DNA of 64,000 bases from Pseudoxanthomonas sp. PXM03 (GTDB taxonomy: Bacteria > Pseudomonadota > Gammaproteobacteria > Xanthomonadales > Xanthomonadaceae): positions 1,572,001 through 1,636,000 of the forward strand of contig NZ_JACVAU010000001.1 in the NCBI RefSeq assembly GCF_014852005.1. The letters are read 5' to 3'. Positions within the stretch are counted from its first letter, which is position 1; every line of letters starts with the position of its first letter. Positions 8,807-17,461 of this stretch are shown one piece after another. The position numbers were made by a program, and so were the translations under genes. Under the pieces are notes generated by a model. It was not told the DNA's origin. It searched no databases and was given only the letters and a program-made list of their open reading frames with translations.

Positions 8807-9577
8807 CTACTTCGGGGCGAGGCGCACGGCGCCATCCAGCCGGATGGTCTCGCCGTTGAGATACGTATTGCCCAGGATGTAGGCGACCAGGTCGGCGAAC
8901 TCCTCGGGCCTGCCGAGGCGGGACGGGAAGGGGATCGAGGCGCTGAGCGACTGCTGCACGGCCTCCGGCATGCCATCGACCATCGGCGTCCAGAAGATGC
9001 CGGGCGCCACGGTCATCACGCGGATGCCGAAGCGGGACAGCTCGCGCGCCATCGGCAGCGTCATGGCGACCACGCCGCCCTTCGATGCCGAGTACGCGGC
9101 CTGGCCGATCTGGCCTTCGTACGCCGCCACACTGGCCGTGTTGATGATCACGCCGCGTTCTCCATCGGCGTTGGGCGCGTTGTGCTGCATCACGTCGGCA
9201 GCGGCCTTGGCCACGTTGAAGCTGCCGACCAGGTTGACCATCACCGTGCCTTGGAACGTGGACAGCGGCATCGGTGCTTCCTTGCCCAGCACGCGACCGG
9301 CGCCGAGGATGCCGGCGCAGTTGATCGCCGCATTCAAGCCGCCGAGGAACTCCTTCGCTGCCGCCACGTTCGCCGCGACACCGGCCTCGTCGGTCACATC
9401 GGTACGGAAGTAGCGGACGTTGGCCTCGCCCAGCTCGGCGACCGCGACGGCGCCCTTGTCGTCGTTGACGTCGAACAGCGCGGCCTTGCCGCCATGGGCG
9501 ACCACGTGGCGGGCCACGGCCAGGCCCAGGCCGGAAACGCCGCCGGTGATGATGGCGCGGGTGTCGGGAAGCTGCAT
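8807..9577 (-). CDS. SDR-family 3-hydroxyacyl-CoA dehydrogenase (type II)
   Basis: NAD-dependent short-chain dehydrogenase, 256 aa, closest to the type II 3-hydroxyacyl-CoA dehydrogenases (HSD17B10-like) that act in branched-chain amino acid and fatty acid oxidation. Motifs: TGGVSGLG cofactor loop, NCAG (family NNAG), catalytic Ser in INTASVAAYEG and YSASK with catalytic Tyr and Lys, then VAPGIFWTPM and LGRPEEFADLV. The start at 9577 (MQLPDTRAII) is where the family begins; 54 earlier in-frame residues overlap a REP. It is near, but not in, the leucine-degradation operon and could serve isoleucine or fatty acid beta-oxidation. Confidence 0.85.
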   Translation of the reverse strand: MQLPDTRAIITGGVSGLGLAVARHVVAHGGKAALFDVNDDKGAVAVAELGEANVRYFRTDVTDEAGVAANVAAAKEFLGGLNAAINCAGILGAGRVLGKEAPMPLSTFQGTVMVNLVGSFNVAKAAADVMQHNAPNADGERGVIINTASVAAYEGQIGQAAYSASKGGVVAMTLPMARELSRFGIRVMTVAPGIFWTPMVDGMPEAVQQSLSASIPFPSRLGRPEEFADLVAYILGNTYLNGETIRLDGAVRLAPK

Positions 9578-9644
9578 GCGGTGAACCTGCTGCGGAAAAG
9601 CCGGCATTTTACGCGATGGTGGGTGTCTGGGAGCCCTGGGCTCC

Positions 9645-9671
9645 CTGTAGGAGCGACGTAAGTCGCGACCG
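9645..9671. repeat. REP-like palindrome, GTAGGAGCGACG class, copy 1
   Basis: CTGTAGGAGCGACGTAAGTC followed by GCGACCG: the dyad GCGAC-GTAA-GTCGC forms a stem. It is the inverted partner of 9762-9789 and this class of short palindrome is frequent between genes in Xanthomonadaceae. Confidence 0.7.
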
Positions 9672-9761
9672 GGAGGCGTCTGCACCATCGTCCTCCTTCG
9701 CAGGTCCGCAATGAATCGCCATGGTTCGCGCCTCGCCAAAGGGCATTGCCCGCCTTGGTTC

Positions 9762-9789
9762 GCGGTCGCGACTCACGTCGCTCCTACAA
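9762..9789. repeat. REP-like palindrome, GTAGGAGCGACG class, inverted copy 2
   Basis: CGGTCGCGACTCACGTCGC followed by TCCTACAAG is the reverse complement of the copy at 9645-9671 with small changes. The two face each other about 90 bases apart between convergent gene ends, a BIME-like arrangement just after the EAL-protein stop. Confidence 0.7.
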
Positions 9790-9802
9790 GGATTGCCGCC
9801 TC

Positions 9803-12361
9803 TCAGGCGTGCACCCGCTCCAGCGGGGCGTCGGCAAGCCGGCGCGCGAATTCGTCGGGTGACAGGCCGGGTGCGAACAGGAATCCCTGGCCCACCGGGA
9901 CCCCGAGGTTGAGCAGGAACTGGCGCTGCGCCTCGGATTCGACGCCCTCGGCGACCAGTCCCAGTCCCAGGCTGCGTGCGATCGCGGACACCGCCTGGCA
10001 GACGGCCACGTCGGACCGGTTGCTGGGCACGCCCTCGGTGAACAGCGGGCTGAGCTTCAGGCCGTGGATGGGCAGGCGGCGCAGATAGTTGAGCGCGCTG
10101 TAGCCTTCACCGAAATCGTCGATCGTCAGCACCACGCCCAGCTGCCGCAGGTCGGCGAAGGTGCGCAGCGTGGCGGGGGCGTCCTCGATGAGCACGCGTT
10201 CGGTGAACTCCAGCTCCAGCGCTGCGCCGGGCAGGTCGAACTCGGTCAGGATCGCCCGCACGCGATCGGCCAGGTCGTCACCGGCGAACTGCCGGTACGA
10301 CACATTGACCGCCACGCGCACGATGCCCAGCCCCTGGTCGCGCCAGGCGGCCACCTGCCGGCATGCTTCGCGCAATACCCAACTGCCGATGCGCACGATG
10401 TCGCCGGTCGTCTCCGCATGGCTGATGAACACGTCCGGGCGCAGTTCGCCCAACTGGTGGTTCTGCCAGCGGATCAGCGCTTCGCCGGCGATGATGCGGC
10501 CGTTGCGCAGGTCCACCTGCGGTTGGTAGACCAGCCGGAACTCCTCGTTGTCCACCGCACGTCGCAGCTGCGTCTCGATCTGCAGGCGGTCCTGCTGCCG
10601 CTGCGCCAGTTCCTGGGTGAAGCTCTGCCAGCCATTGCGTGCGCGGTGCTTGCTGTCGTACATCGCGATGTCGGCGTTCTGGATCAGCTGCTGCGGGCGC
10701 AGGCCGTCGCCGGGTGCGATGGCCAGTCCGATGCTGGCGGTGATGGCGAACTCATCCTTGCCGAAGCGGAAGGCGTCCGCGAACGCGCCGAGTACGGCGT
10801 GCGCCAGTTGTTCCGGCAGGTGCGGGTTCTCGCCGGCATCGCAGATCACCAGGAATTCGTCGCCGCCGAAGCGGGCTATCATGCCGTCGGTGCCCACCGC
10901 ACCGCGGATGCGGTCCGAGGCCTGCACCAGCAGCTCGTCGCCTGCGTTGTGGCCCAGCACATCGTTGACCATCTTGAAACGGTCGAGGTCGATGTAGAGC
11001 ACGGCGGCGCGCGCGCGCTCGGGGTCGGCCAGCCGCGTGCCGAGTTCGGTCAGCACGGCATCGCGGTTCATCAGCCCGGTCAGCGGATCGGTGCGCGCCT
11101 GGATGCGCAGCATCTCCTCGGCCTGCTTGTCCTGCGAGATGTCCTGCATGGTGCCGGTGATGCGCGACGCACCCGGGTCGCCGGGCTCGGCGTCGCCGAT
11201 CACGCGGATCCAGAACGGATGCCCGTCGGCCTGCGTGCCCTGGAGTTCCAGGTCGAAGCCCTTGCCGCCGGCGGTGACCAGGTCCAGCGCGCCACGCAGG
11301 CGCCGACGATCCGCTTCGCGCAGGCACGACAGCATGTCGTCCAGCGTCACCAGCGCACGCGCGGCACCCAGGATGCGCTGGGCCTCGTCGGTCAGGTACA
11401 TCCGGTCGCGGCCGATGTCCCATTCCCAGCCGCCGATATGGGCGAGCGATTGCGCACGGTCGAACAGTGCACTGTCGCGCTTGAGTTCGGTCACGTCGCT
11501 GAAAAGCGTGGTCACCTGCGCCGGCACGCTCGCGCCGGGGGCGAACTGCGGCACCGAGGTGGCGGTCAGCCACAGCAGTTGTTTCTTCTGGCGGTGATAC
11601 AGGCCCAACAGGACGCTTTCGACCATCTGGCCGCTGTCCAGGGCGCGTTGCGCGGGCAACTCGTGGCGACCCATCTCGCGGCCGTGCTCGTCGACGACAT
11701 GCCAGCGGTCGAGGGCGAGCTCCTGGTCGACGCGCTGGTCCTCGCGGATGCCGAAGATGCGCATGGCCGCGCCGTTGCAGTACTGCACTTCCATCTCGCG
11801 GTTGTGCACCACGATGCCCTTGTCCAGGGTCTCCATGAGTTCGCGGTAGCGCATCTCGGCCAGCCGTCGGCTGCTGATGTCGCGTGCCACCGCGACGATA
11901 CTCTTGCGCCCGTCGAAGTTGATGTTGGCCGAGTGCACTTCCACCGGGAAGCGGGTGCCATCGCCGCGCATGTTGGTGACCTCGATGACATAGGTCACGC
12001 CGCGATTCAGGGTTTCCCAGACCGGCACCAGGTGATCGCGCGGCAGGTCGGGGTTCAGCACGTTGATGTTGTTGCCGACGATCTCGTCGCGCGGTCGCTT
12101 GTAGGCCAGCATGCCGGCCTTGTTGAGGTCCAGCACGGTGCCGTCCTCGGCGATGATGCTGACCGGGTCGGGCACGGCGTCGAACAGGTTGCGGTAGCGC
12201 GAGCGCTCCGTATCGGCCTCGTGCTGCTTGGCCAGCAACGCCGCGCCGGCTTGCCGGAGCAGGTCCGCCGTAGCGCTGTCAGTACCTTCGACGGCAGCCG
12301 CGCGCTCCAGTGCCGCGGCCAGCGCCACCACATCGACGTCGCTGGCCGGGCCCGTGTTCAT
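9803..12361 (-). CDS. PAS-GGDEF-EAL cyclic-di-GMP protein
   Basis: Predicted bifunctional diguanylate cyclase/phosphodiesterase, 852 aa, without membrane segments. Order: helical N-terminus (about 1-55), PAS domains (VPDPVSIIAEDGTVLDLNKAG; GIVVHNREMEVQYCNGAA; a third PAS/PAC near 320-430), GGDEF with intact RFGGDEFLV, then EAL with GEALIRW, the Asn in VAVNVSYRQF, FTERVLIED, DDFGEGYSALNYL, GLVAEGVES and VGQGFLF. No canonical RxxD inhibitory site precedes GGDEF. All EAL metal ligands I can check are present, so phosphodiesterase activity is likely. Its ATG overlaps the stop of the HMG-CoA lyase gene (ATGA at 12358-12361), so it is the last gene of the leucine-degradation transcript and is translationally coupled to it. 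Confidence 0.92.
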   Translation of the reverse strand: MNTGPASDVDVVALAAALERAAAVEGTDSATADLLRQAGAALLAKQHEADTERSRYRNLFDAVPDPVSIIAEDGTVLDLNKAGMLAYKRPRDEIVGNNINVLNPDLPRDHLVPVWETLNRGVTYVIEVTNMRGDGTRFPVEVHSANINFDGRKSIVAVARDISSRRLAEMRYRELMETLDKGIVVHNREMEVQYCNGAAMRIFGIREDQRVDQELALDRWHVVDEHGREMGRHELPAQRALDSGQMVESVLLGLYHRQKKQLLWLTATSVPQFAPGASVPAQVTTLFSDVTELKRDSALFDRAQSLAHIGGWEWDIGRDRMYLTDEAQRILGAARALVTLDDMLSCLREADRRRLRGALDLVTAGGKGFDLELQGTQADGHPFWIRVIGDAEPGDPGASRITGTMQDISQDKQAEEMLRIQARTDPLTGLMNRDAVLTELGTRLADPERARAAVLYIDLDRFKMVNDVLGHNAGDELLVQASDRIRGAVGTDGMIARFGGDEFLVICDAGENPHLPEQLAHAVLGAFADAFRFGKDEFAITASIGLAIAPGDGLRPQQLIQNADIAMYDSKHRARNGWQSFTQELAQRQQDRLQIETQLRRAVDNEEFRLVYQPQVDLRNGRIIAGEALIRWQNHQLGELRPDVFISHAETTGDIVRIGSWVLREACRQVAAWRDQGLGIVRVAVNVSYRQFAGDDLADRVRAILTEFDLPGAALELEFTERVLIEDAPATLRTFADLRQLGVVLTIDDFGEGYSALNYLRRLPIHGLKLSPLFTEGVPSNRSDVAVCQAVSAIARSLGLGLVAEGVESEAQRQFLLNLGVPVGQGFLFAPGLSPDEFARRLADAPLERVHA

Positions 12362-13281
12362 GCGGCCGCCAGGGCCTTGCCGACGCGGCTGCCGGTCTCG
12401 CGGCCGAGGCGTGCCGCCAGCCACCGGCCCGTGTCGGCCAGTGCATCCAGGTCCACCCCCGTGCGCAGGCCCAGGCCATGCAGCAGGTAGACCACGTCCT
12501 CGCTGGCCACGTTGCCGCTCGCTCCCTTGGCGTAAGGGCAGCCGCCTGCGCCGGAGACGGCGGCGTCCACCACGCGGACGCCTTCATCCAGGCAGGCGAG
12601 GATATTCGCCAGCGCCTGCCCGTAGGTGTCATGGAAATGCACGGCCAATGCGGACATGGGAAGTTCCGCTGCGACCGCCTTCAACATGCCGGCGGCCCTG
12701 CGCGGTGTGCCCACGCCGATGGTGTCGCCCAGTGATATCTCGTAGCAGCCCAGCGCATGGAGCTGCCTGGCCACCCGCACCACGTCCGTGACCGGTACGT
12801 CGCCCTGGTACGGGCAGCCCAGGACGGTGGACACGTAACCGCGCACCTTCACGCCATCGGCAGCCGCGCGCTCGAGCACGGGGCGGAAGCGTTCGATGGA
12901 TTCATCGATGGACGCATTGATGTTCTTGCGGTTGAAGGCCTCGGACGCGGCGGTGAACACCGCCACTTCCTCCACGCCGACCGCACGTGCGCGGTCATAG
13001 CCTTTTTCGTTCGGCACCAGCACGGGGTAGGCGACCCCGGGCCTGCGCCGGATGGCGGTGAAGACGTCCGCCGCATCGGCCAGTTGGGGAACCCACTGCG
13101 GGCTGACGAAACTGGTGGCCTCGATACTCAGCAGGCCGGTGGCGGATAGACGGTCGATCAATTCCACCTTGTCGGCGGTCGAGACGAGCGCCTTTTCGTT
13201 CTGCAGGCCATCGCGCGGGCCGACTTCCACGATCCTGACGAAGTCGCCATCCGCCATCGGCAGGGGAGCGGTGGGGGTCAT
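12358..13281 (-). CDS. mvaB: Hydroxymethylglutaryl-CoA lyase
   Basis: Last specific step of leucine degradation: cleaves HMG-CoA to acetoacetate and acetyl-CoA. 307 aa, typical length. Motifs: VEVGPRDGLQNEK, SFVSPQWVPQLADA, metal-binding HFHDTYG, and the catalytic-Cys loop GAGGCPYAKGASGNV. Both ends overlap neighbours by ATGA: its start overlaps the lipoprotein stop (13278-13281) and its stop overlaps the GGDEF/EAL start. It belongs to a liu-type operon reading leftwards from 17107. Confidence 0.96.
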   Translation of the reverse strand: MTPTAPLPMADGDFVRIVEVGPRDGLQNEKALVSTADKVELIDRLSATGLLSIEATSFVSPQWVPQLADAADVFTAIRRRPGVAYPVLVPNEKGYDRARAVGVEEVAVFTAASEAFNRKNINASIDESIERFRPVLERAAADGVKVRGYVSTVLGCPYQGDVPVTDVVRVARQLHALGCYEISLGDTIGVGTPRRAAGMLKAVAAELPMSALAVHFHDTYGQALANILACLDEGVRVVDAAVSGAGGCPYAKGASGNVASEDVVYLLHGLGLRTGVDLDALADTGRWLAARLGRETGSRVGKALAAA

Positions 13282-13892
13282 GGCGTCACCGCGTCTTTTG
13301 CGCGCCGCATGCGCAATGCCTTGCCGCCGCCATCGAAGGCATCGAACAGGTCCGGATGGGTGCGCAGCAAGTCGCGCAGCTGCTCGGGACGCCCTTCGAA
13401 CAGATACGTGCTGGCATCGGTCTCGCGGGCCTTCAATGTGCCCTGTTGCACCCGCTGCATGATGGCCACCGTGTCGAGCATCGCGATCTGCAGGGTATCG
13501 TCGCGGATGCGGTATTTCAGCAGCGTGACAGCGCCGGCGGGCATGCCCTTGGGGATCGGAGGCGCCGTCTTGCCGGTGGCGAACAGTCCCTCCAGTTCCT
13601 CGAAGCCGAGCGCCAGGTAACGTTGCCCGTCGATCTCGAAACCCAGGGCGTCGAAGTTCGGTGCGTCGGTCCGGTTGTTGTCGCGCAGGCGCACGTGGCA
13701 GCGGGCATCCACCTCGGCGTAGTCGTCCTTGCCCAGCGGCACCTTGTCCTGCGGGCTGTCGGCAAGCGGAATCCAGCGGCCCACCAGCGCGGGATCGCAG
13801 GTCAGCGGGGCGGGTGGCCGCTCGAACATCACGCAGCCCGCCAGCGCGAATGTTGCGAACAGCAGGGCGGTTGTCATGCGCGGGAAAGCCAT
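13278..13892 (-). CDS. Lipoprotein of unknown function inside the leucine operon
   Basis: About 204 aa with a lipoprotein signal (TTALLFATFALAGC, Cys near residue 20). The mature part starts PPAPLTCDPALVGRWIPLAD, a lipocalin-like 'GRW' opening, and has no other motif I recognise. ATG 13892 is chosen because GGAG lies about 11 bases upstream; GTG 13904 and ATG 13877 are alternatives. It sits between the carboxylase alpha subunit and HMG-CoA lyase with an ATGA overlap to the latter, an unusual position for an envelope protein. Confidence 0.75.
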   Translation of the reverse strand: MAFPRMTTALLFATFALAGCVMFERPPAPLTCDPALVGRWIPLADSPQDKVPLGKDDYAEVDARCHVRLRDNNRTDAPNFDALGFEIDGQRYLALGFEELEGLFATGKTAPPIPKGMPAGAVTLLKYRIRDDTLQIAMLDTVAIMQRVQQGTLKARETDASTYLFEGRPEQLRDLLRTHPDLFDAFDGGGKALRMRRAKDAVTP

Positions 13893-13900
13893 GGAAGGGC

Positions 13901-15892
13901 TCACTCCAGCGTCACGAGCAATGTGTCGGCGTCGATGAAGTCGCCGGCACTGGCGCGCACCTCGGCCACCACGCCGTCGCGCGGAGCCTTCACCGCCAGT
14001 TCCATCTTCATCGCCTCCATCACGAGCAGCTCCTGTCCGGCTTTGACCGTGTCCCCCTGCTGCGCCTTGACCAGCACGACGCGCCCCGGCATCGGTGCGA
14101 CGATCCTGCCGCCCGCCTCGATGCCTGTCGCCGCCACGCGACGGTAGACCGGCACCGTTTCCACCGTGGCCCGACGTTCCCCATCATGCAGCGTCAGGCG
14201 CGTGCCATGGCGCTGGACGCGGAATCGCCGCGCCTCTCCCTGGATACGCAAACCAAGGAGGTCGCCGGTCAGCTTTGCGCCTTCCACCTCGTGCGTGGTG
14301 GTGGCCAGACGGATGCGGTAGGTGCCGGCATGCCCATGGCCTGAGGCTTCCCAGGTCTCCTCCTGATGCTGGAATGCCAGCGGCCGCGCACCGGCATGTC
14401 CCAGTCGCCAGCCATCGCCGACGGCCCACGGCGAACCGGGATCGCTGGAATGGCGGGCACCCTGTCGCGCATCCGCTTCCTGCTGGAGCAGCGCCGCGAC
14501 GGCGATCGCGACCTGCTGCACGGCATCCAGCCCGACGGCGGGCATGAACTCGTCCAGATGCCGGTCCAGATAGCCGGTGTCGATGCGACCTTCGACGATA
14601 GCGGGGTGGCGGACCAGTCGTTCCAGGAAGCCGATGTTCGATTTCGGTCCGACGATCCCGCACTCGGCCAGCGCGGCGCGCAGCCCTGCGAGGGCCTCGG
14701 TACGGTCCGCGCCCCAGACGATCAGCTTGGCGATCATCGGGTCGTAGAAGATGGTCACCGTGTCGCCTTCGATCACGCCAGCGTCGAGGCGGACCTGCGC
14801 CGAGGGTGCCGGCAGGACCAGCTTTTCCAGGCGGCCCGAGCCGGGCAGGAAACCGGCCTCGGGATCCTCGGCATACAGGCGCACTTCGATGGCGTGCCCG
14901 TGTTGCGTGATGGCGTCCTGCGCGAGCGGCAAGGGTTCGCCGGCGGCGACACGCAACTGCCACTCCACCAGGTCCTGGCCGGTGACGAACTCGGTGACAG
15001 GATGCTCCACCTGCAGTCGCGTGTTGATTTCCATGAAGTAGAACTGGCCGTCGGGATCGACGATGAACTCGACGGTGCCGGCGTTGACGTAATCGATGGC
15101 CTGTGCGGCCTGGACCGCCGCCTCGCCCATCGCGTTGCGCAGCGACGGCGTCAGGAAAGGCGAGGGCGATTCCTCCAGCACTTTCTGGTACCGGCGTTGC
15201 GCCGAGCACTCGCGCTCGTTGAGGTGCAGGGTGCTTCCGTGCGTGTCGGCGAACACCTGGATCTCGATATGGCGCGGCGACTGCACGTAGCGTTCCAGCA
15301 GTACGCGGTCGCGGCCGAAGGCGTTGGCCGCTTCGCGCTGGCAGCTTTCGAGCTGGGCGATGAAATCCTCCAGCCGATGGACGATACGCATGCCCTTGCC
15401 ACCGCCGCCGTGCGCGGCCTTGATCATCAGCGGGAAGCCGATGCGCGCCGCCTCGCGCGACAGGGTGTTCGGCGACTGGTCCTCACCGGTGTAGCCCGGC
15501 ACCACCGGGACCCCGGCGGCGTCCATCAGGTCCTTCGCACCGGCCTTGCTGCCCATCTTGCGCATGGAGGCGCCGGAGGGACCGATGAACACGATGCCGG
15601 CGGCAGCGACGGCATCGGCGAAGTCGGCGTTTTCGGAGAGGAAGCCATAGCCGGGGTGGATGGCCTGCGCGCCGCTGCTCCTGGCCACCTCGATGATCGC
15701 ATCACCCCGCAGGTAGCTCTCCTGGGGCCGCGGGCCGCCGATCGGGTAGGCCTCGTCGGCCTGGCGCACGTGCTGCGCATCGGCGTCGGCTTCCGAGTAC
15801 ACGGCGACAGTGCGGATGCCCAGCCGGCGGCAGGTGCGGATGACGCGGCAGGCGATCTCGCCGCGGTTGGCGATCAGGATCTTGGAGAACAT
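13901..15892 (-). CDS. liuD: Methylcrotonyl-CoA carboxylase, biotin-carrying alpha subunit
   Basis: Biotin carboxylase/carrier subunit of 3-methylcrotonyl-CoA carboxylase, 663 aa. Order: biotin carboxylase N-domain (MFSKILIANRGEIACRVIRT), ATP-grasp with AHGGGGKGMRIV, catalytic stretch EMNTRLQVEHPVTE-like (seen as MEINTRLQVEHPVTEFVTG), BT linker domain, and C-terminal biotinyl domain with VMEAMKME, Lys at about residue 629. Start at 15892 begins exactly at the family N-terminus; in-frame sequence further upstream belongs to the VOC gene in another frame. Propionyl- or acetyl-CoA carboxylase subunits look similar, but the neighbouring hydratase and HMG-CoA lyase and the separate beta subunit at 20674-22281 favour methylcrotonyl-CoA. 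Confidence 0.9.
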   Translation of the reverse strand: MFSKILIANRGEIACRVIRTCRRLGIRTVAVYSEADADAQHVRQADEAYPIGGPRPQESYLRGDAIIEVARSSGAQAIHPGYGFLSENADFADAVAAAGIVFIGPSGASMRKMGSKAGAKDLMDAAGVPVVPGYTGEDQSPNTLSREAARIGFPLMIKAAHGGGGKGMRIVHRLEDFIAQLESCQREAANAFGRDRVLLERYVQSPRHIEIQVFADTHGSTLHLNERECSAQRRYQKVLEESPSPFLTPSLRNAMGEAAVQAAQAIDYVNAGTVEFIVDPDGQFYFMEINTRLQVEHPVTEFVTGQDLVEWQLRVAAGEPLPLAQDAITQHGHAIEVRLYAEDPEAGFLPGSGRLEKLVLPAPSAQVRLDAGVIEGDTVTIFYDPMIAKLIVWGADRTEALAGLRAALAECGIVGPKSNIGFLERLVRHPAIVEGRIDTGYLDRHLDEFMPAVGLDAVQQVAIAVAALLQQEADARQGARHSSDPGSPWAVGDGWRLGHAGARPLAFQHQEETWEASGHGHAGTYRIRLATTTHEVEGAKLTGDLLGLRIQGEARRFRVQRHGTRLTLHDGERRATVETVPVYRRVAATGIEAGGRIVAPMPGRVVLVKAQQGDTVKAGQELLVMEAMKMELAVKAPRDGVVAEVRASAGDFIDADTLLVTLE

Positions 15893-16299
15893 CAGGGTCG
15901 GGCATCCGGGGGAAGGTGGCAGACGGCTTCGATGTTGTTCCCGTCCGGGTCGATGACGAAAGCGCCGTAGTAGTTGGGGTGGTAGTGCAACCGCAGGCCA
16001 GGAGCACCGTTGTCCTGTCCACCGGCGGCGAGGGCGGCGGCATGGAAGGCATCCACCTGGGCACGAGACTGGGCGGTGAAGGCCACATGCAGGCGACGCG
16101 ATGGCGTGCCGCTGCCGTCGCCGTTGCCTACCCAGAAGTGGGGACGGCTGGGTGGGCCGAAGCCGCATCCCTCGTAGCTGCCGGTCATCTCGCGGGTCAC
16201 CTCCATCACCACGCCATAGCCCAGTGGCGCCAGTACCTGTGAGTAGAACGCCCGGCTGCGGGCGTAGTCGCTGACATCGAATCCCACGTGGTCGATCAT
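15892..16299 (-). CDS. VOC-family protein (glyoxalase/dioxygenase-like)
   Basis: Small metalloprotein-fold protein, 135 aa, one full vicinal-oxygen-chelate domain. It begins MIDHVGFDVSDYARSRAFYSQVL (His metal ligand in the first strand) and ends with the second-half signature HPNYYGAFVIDPDGNNIEAVCH, with the usual C-terminal Glu ligand. It lies between the hydratase and the carboxylase alpha subunit with a TGATG overlap, so it is co-translated with leucine-degradation enzymes, but I know of no VOC step in that pathway. Substrate unknown. Confidence 0.85.
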   Translation of the reverse strand: MIDHVGFDVSDYARSRAFYSQVLAPLGYGVVMEVTREMTGSYEGCGFGPPSRPHFWVGNGDGSGTPSRRLHVAFTAQSRAQVDAFHAAALAAGGQDNGAPGLRLHYHPNYYGAFVIDPDGNNIEAVCHLPPDARP

Positions 16300-16303
16300 G
16301 TCG

Positions 16304-17107
16304 CTACTCCTTGTTGGCCCATGCGGGTGCGCGCTTGTCGAGGAAGGCCGACAGGCCTTCCTGGCCCTCGCTGGAAACGCGCAACTTCGCGATCAGGTCC
16401 GCATTGTCGGCATCCATCCGGTCGCGGTCGGAAGAAGCGGCGACGCGTGCGACCAACTGCTTCGCACCTGCCGCAGCGTGTGGTCCCGCCTTCAGCAGCA
16501 GGGCGAGCTGTCGCGCCACGGCCTCGTCCAGCTGCGCCGCCGGCACCACCTGGTGCAGCAATCCGATCTGCAGCGCGGTGGATGCATCGAAGATCTCCGC
16601 CGTGGCGAACCATCGCCGCGCCTGCCGGGCACCGATGGCGGCGATGACGTACGGCGAGATCACCGCCGGCAACAACCCAAGCTTGCTTTCAGTCAGGCCG
16701 AACTTCGCCTCGGGCACGCCGATGGCGATGTCGCAGCAGGCCACCAGGCCCACGCCGCCGCCGAAGGCCGCGCCATGCACGCGGGCAATCGTGGGTTTGG
16801 GCAGTTCGTCCAGCGTACGCATCAGGCGGGCGAGGGCGAGGGCATCCTCGCGGTTGGCCTCCTCGCTGGCGGTGGCCATGCCACGCATCCAGTTCAGGTC
16901 CGCGCCGGCGGAGAACGAGGCGCCGCTGCCTTCCAGCACGACGGCGCGAATGTCGGATTCAGCTCCGACCTGTTCGAGCGTGGTGGTCAGCGTGGCGATC
17001 AGGCGGGCGTCGAAGGCGTTGTGAAGGGTGGGGCGGTCCAGCCGGATGCGCGCCACGGCGCCTGCGCGTTCCAGTACGAGGGGATGTTCCTGCGGTGATG
17101 CCGCCAT
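16304..17107 (-). CDS. liuC: Methylglutaconyl-CoA hydratase / enoyl-CoA hydratase
   Basis: Crotonase-family enzyme, 267 aa. Motifs: HNAFDARLIA, oxyanion-hole FSAGADLNWMRGM, second oxyanion region HGAAFGGGVGLVACCD, and Glu in FGLTESKLGLLP. In this operon it most likely hydrates 3-methylglutaconyl-CoA to HMG-CoA. Start MAASPQEHP at 17107 fits crotonase N-termini; 56 earlier in-frame residues run into the divergent feo control region and are rejected. It is the first gene of the leftward operon (hydratase, VOC, liuD, lipoprotein, mvaB, GGDEF/EAL). Confidence 0.9.
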   Translation of the reverse strand: MAASPQEHPLVLERAGAVARIRLDRPTLHNAFDARLIATLTTTLEQVGAESDIRAVVLEGSGASFSAGADLNWMRGMATASEEANREDALALARLMRTLDELPKPTIARVHGAAFGGGVGLVACCDIAIGVPEAKFGLTESKLGLLPAVISPYVIAAIGARQARRWFATAEIFDASTALQIGLLHQVVPAAQLDEAVARQLALLLKAGPHAAAGAKQLVARVAASSDRDRMDADNADLIAKLRVSSEGQEGLSAFLDKRAPAWANKE

Positions 17108-17184
17108 GCCTGCCGTTCCCTTCAAAGTCGCTGAATGATAGCGGCACAGTGCGTTGCGGCCTTCCTGCACTGCGGCGATGCTAC

Positions 17185-17203
17185 AATGAGAATAATTCGC
17201 ATT
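17185..17203. promoter_or_regulatory. Fur box upstream of feoA
   Basis: AATGAGAATAATTCGCATT is a 19-bp dyad (nine bases each side of a central A) with one mismatch, a good Fur box. A TACAAT -10-like hexamer at 17182-17187 overlaps its left half, so Fur-Fe would block RNA polymerase. It sits 12 bases before the feoA GTG and about 77 bases from the divergent hydratase start, which might also be affected. Confidence 0.88.
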
Positions 17204-17215
17204 TGAGAGCCTGGC

Positions 17216-17461
17216 GTGATCCTGACAGAACTGCCTTCGCGTACCCCCGCCATCGTGGACGCCGTGGAAGACCACGGGCCGCAGGACAACATCGCGCGCC
17301 GCCTGCGCGAGCTGGGCTTCGTCAACGGGGAGGAAGTCGAAGTGGTCGCGAAGGGGCCGCTGGGTGCGGAGCCTTTGCTGGTGCAGGTGGGTTTCACGCG
17401 CTTCGCGCTGCGCCGCTCCGAAGCGGCCCGTGTGCGATTGCGCAACGGAGCCGCGTCATGA
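17216..17461 (+). CDS. feoA: Ferrous iron transport protein A
   Basis: Small SH3-like cytoplasmic protein, 81 aa, partner of the FeoB ferrous iron pump. Visible family pattern: RRLRELGFVNGEEVEVVAKGPLG then LLVQVGFTRFALRRSEAARV. It starts with GTG, 12 bases after the Fur box, so the transcript leader is short. Its stop overlaps the feoB start in ATGA (17458-17461). Confidence 0.93.
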   Translation: MILTELPSRTPAIVDAVEDHGPQDNIARRLRELGFVNGEEVEVVAKGPLGAEPLLVQVGFTRFALRRSEAARVRLRNGAAS

